Source of the DNA: Anseranas semipalmata
Lineage: Eukaryota; Chordata; Aves; Anseriformes; Anseranatidae
Assembly (NCBI GenBank): GCA_013399115.1
Contig: VXAA01003938.1
Span: 609,776-673,775 of the forward strand
Length of the DNA: 64,000 nt
Direction of reading: 5' to 3'
A program made the translations under genes and the position numbers. Below the pieces are notes generated by a model. The model searched no databases and had not been told where the DNA came from. It was given only the letters and a program-made list of their open reading frames with translations. Every line of letters begins with the position of its first letter. Position 1 is the first letter of the stretch. Positions 63,905 to 64,000 of the stretch are shown in pieces.

Positions 63905-64000
63905 TGCTAATGCATTGCAGATGGAAGAGTAGAGATCAGGGGAAAGAGGAGGCAGGGAGGTAGGAACACAACTGCCTGTTAAGGGGGATGCTGTAAGAAA

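Larger units (their letters stand above)
41247..64000 (-). other. ENOX1: ENOX1 intron, 3' part (more than 22.7 kb, upstream end outside window)
   Basis: Everything to the right of the first visible exon is taken as intron, because the phase-2 start of that exon demands an upstream coding exon and none was found. Expected upstream residues (a TAWATAMNNLGM-type segment) were looked for by eye on the minus strand without success. It holds a purine tract at 41.35-41.47 kb, a MIR at 42.5 kb, CR1 pieces at 47.3, 51.3 and 60.1-61.8 kb, old repeat tails at 44.3 and 48.9 kb, a CpG-richer block and an N gap at 53.3-53.8 kb. An independent gene inside this intron is not excluded, but none is supported. 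Confidence 0.7.

Noticed and set aside
1..64000. Possibility that the gene is the paralogue ENOX2
   Set aside because: Every discriminating segment seen (TGITPINPMIPG, EEFMVDKAIYLSG, AIMHYSEHEAALLAEKLK, FNASTRQ) matches the ENOX1 type.
1..64000. A new multi-gene system, CRISPR array, RNA gene or nested protein gene
   Set aside because: Both strands were read. Apart from ENOX1 exons and transposon remains, no frame or RNA could be supported.

Overview
This is a vertebrate, almost certainly avian, genomic window. It is AT-rich, intron-dominated DNA with no bacterial-style gene density. Its interspersed repeats are mainly CR1 retrotransposons ending in the sauropsid CR1 octamer tail (ATTCTGTG/ATTCTATG repeats). 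Older amniote repeats (a MIR copy, an L2/CR1-superfamily LINE relic) are faint and few. The species cannot be fixed from the sequence alone.

The only protein-coding gene I can support is ENOX1 (ecto-NOX disulfide-thiol exchanger 1), transcribed from the minus strand. Six consecutive internal coding exons are present, in transcript order: 41246-41073, 38967-38761, 32049-31816, 21016-20804, 4284-4178 and 802-685. All have AG acceptors and GT donors, their phases match, and together they give one uninterrupted frame of 350 whole codons. They correspond to about residues 70-421 of the roughly 643-residue protein: the proline-rich linker with a CxxC motif, the complete RRM, the charged helical region after it, and the acidic/basic segment before the C-terminal coiled coil. 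The start codon, the 5' exons (beyond 64000) and the C-terminal exons (before position 1) lie outside the window.

Region by region: 1-4284 holds the two most 3' exons. 4285-20803 is a 16.5-kb intron with a nested pair of CR1 elements (5.65-6.70 kb), an old non-CR1-type LINE relic (9.75-10.0 kb), A-rich/purine-rich simple repeats (12.2-12.7 kb) and a pentanucleotide microsatellite (20.0 kb). 21.0-31.8 kb is an intron with a CpG-richer block at 27.4-27.65 kb. 32-38.8 kb is an intron with a reverse CR1 end, a poly-T/purine tract and a possible LTR-like unit. 39-41 kb is a short intron. 41.25-64 kb is the 3' part of a longer intron with a MIR, several CR1 pieces, one assembly gap (31 N) and a 1.6-kb CR1 holding a broken reverse-transcriptase ORF.

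No operon, CRISPR array, RNA gene or novel multi-gene system is visible. The observations most worth a second look are the CR1-into-CR1 insertion with a candidate 4-bp target duplication, splice-site peculiarities around two ENOX1 exons, a long pyrimidine tract upstream of one acceptor, two CpG-richer islands, and the old LINE relic.
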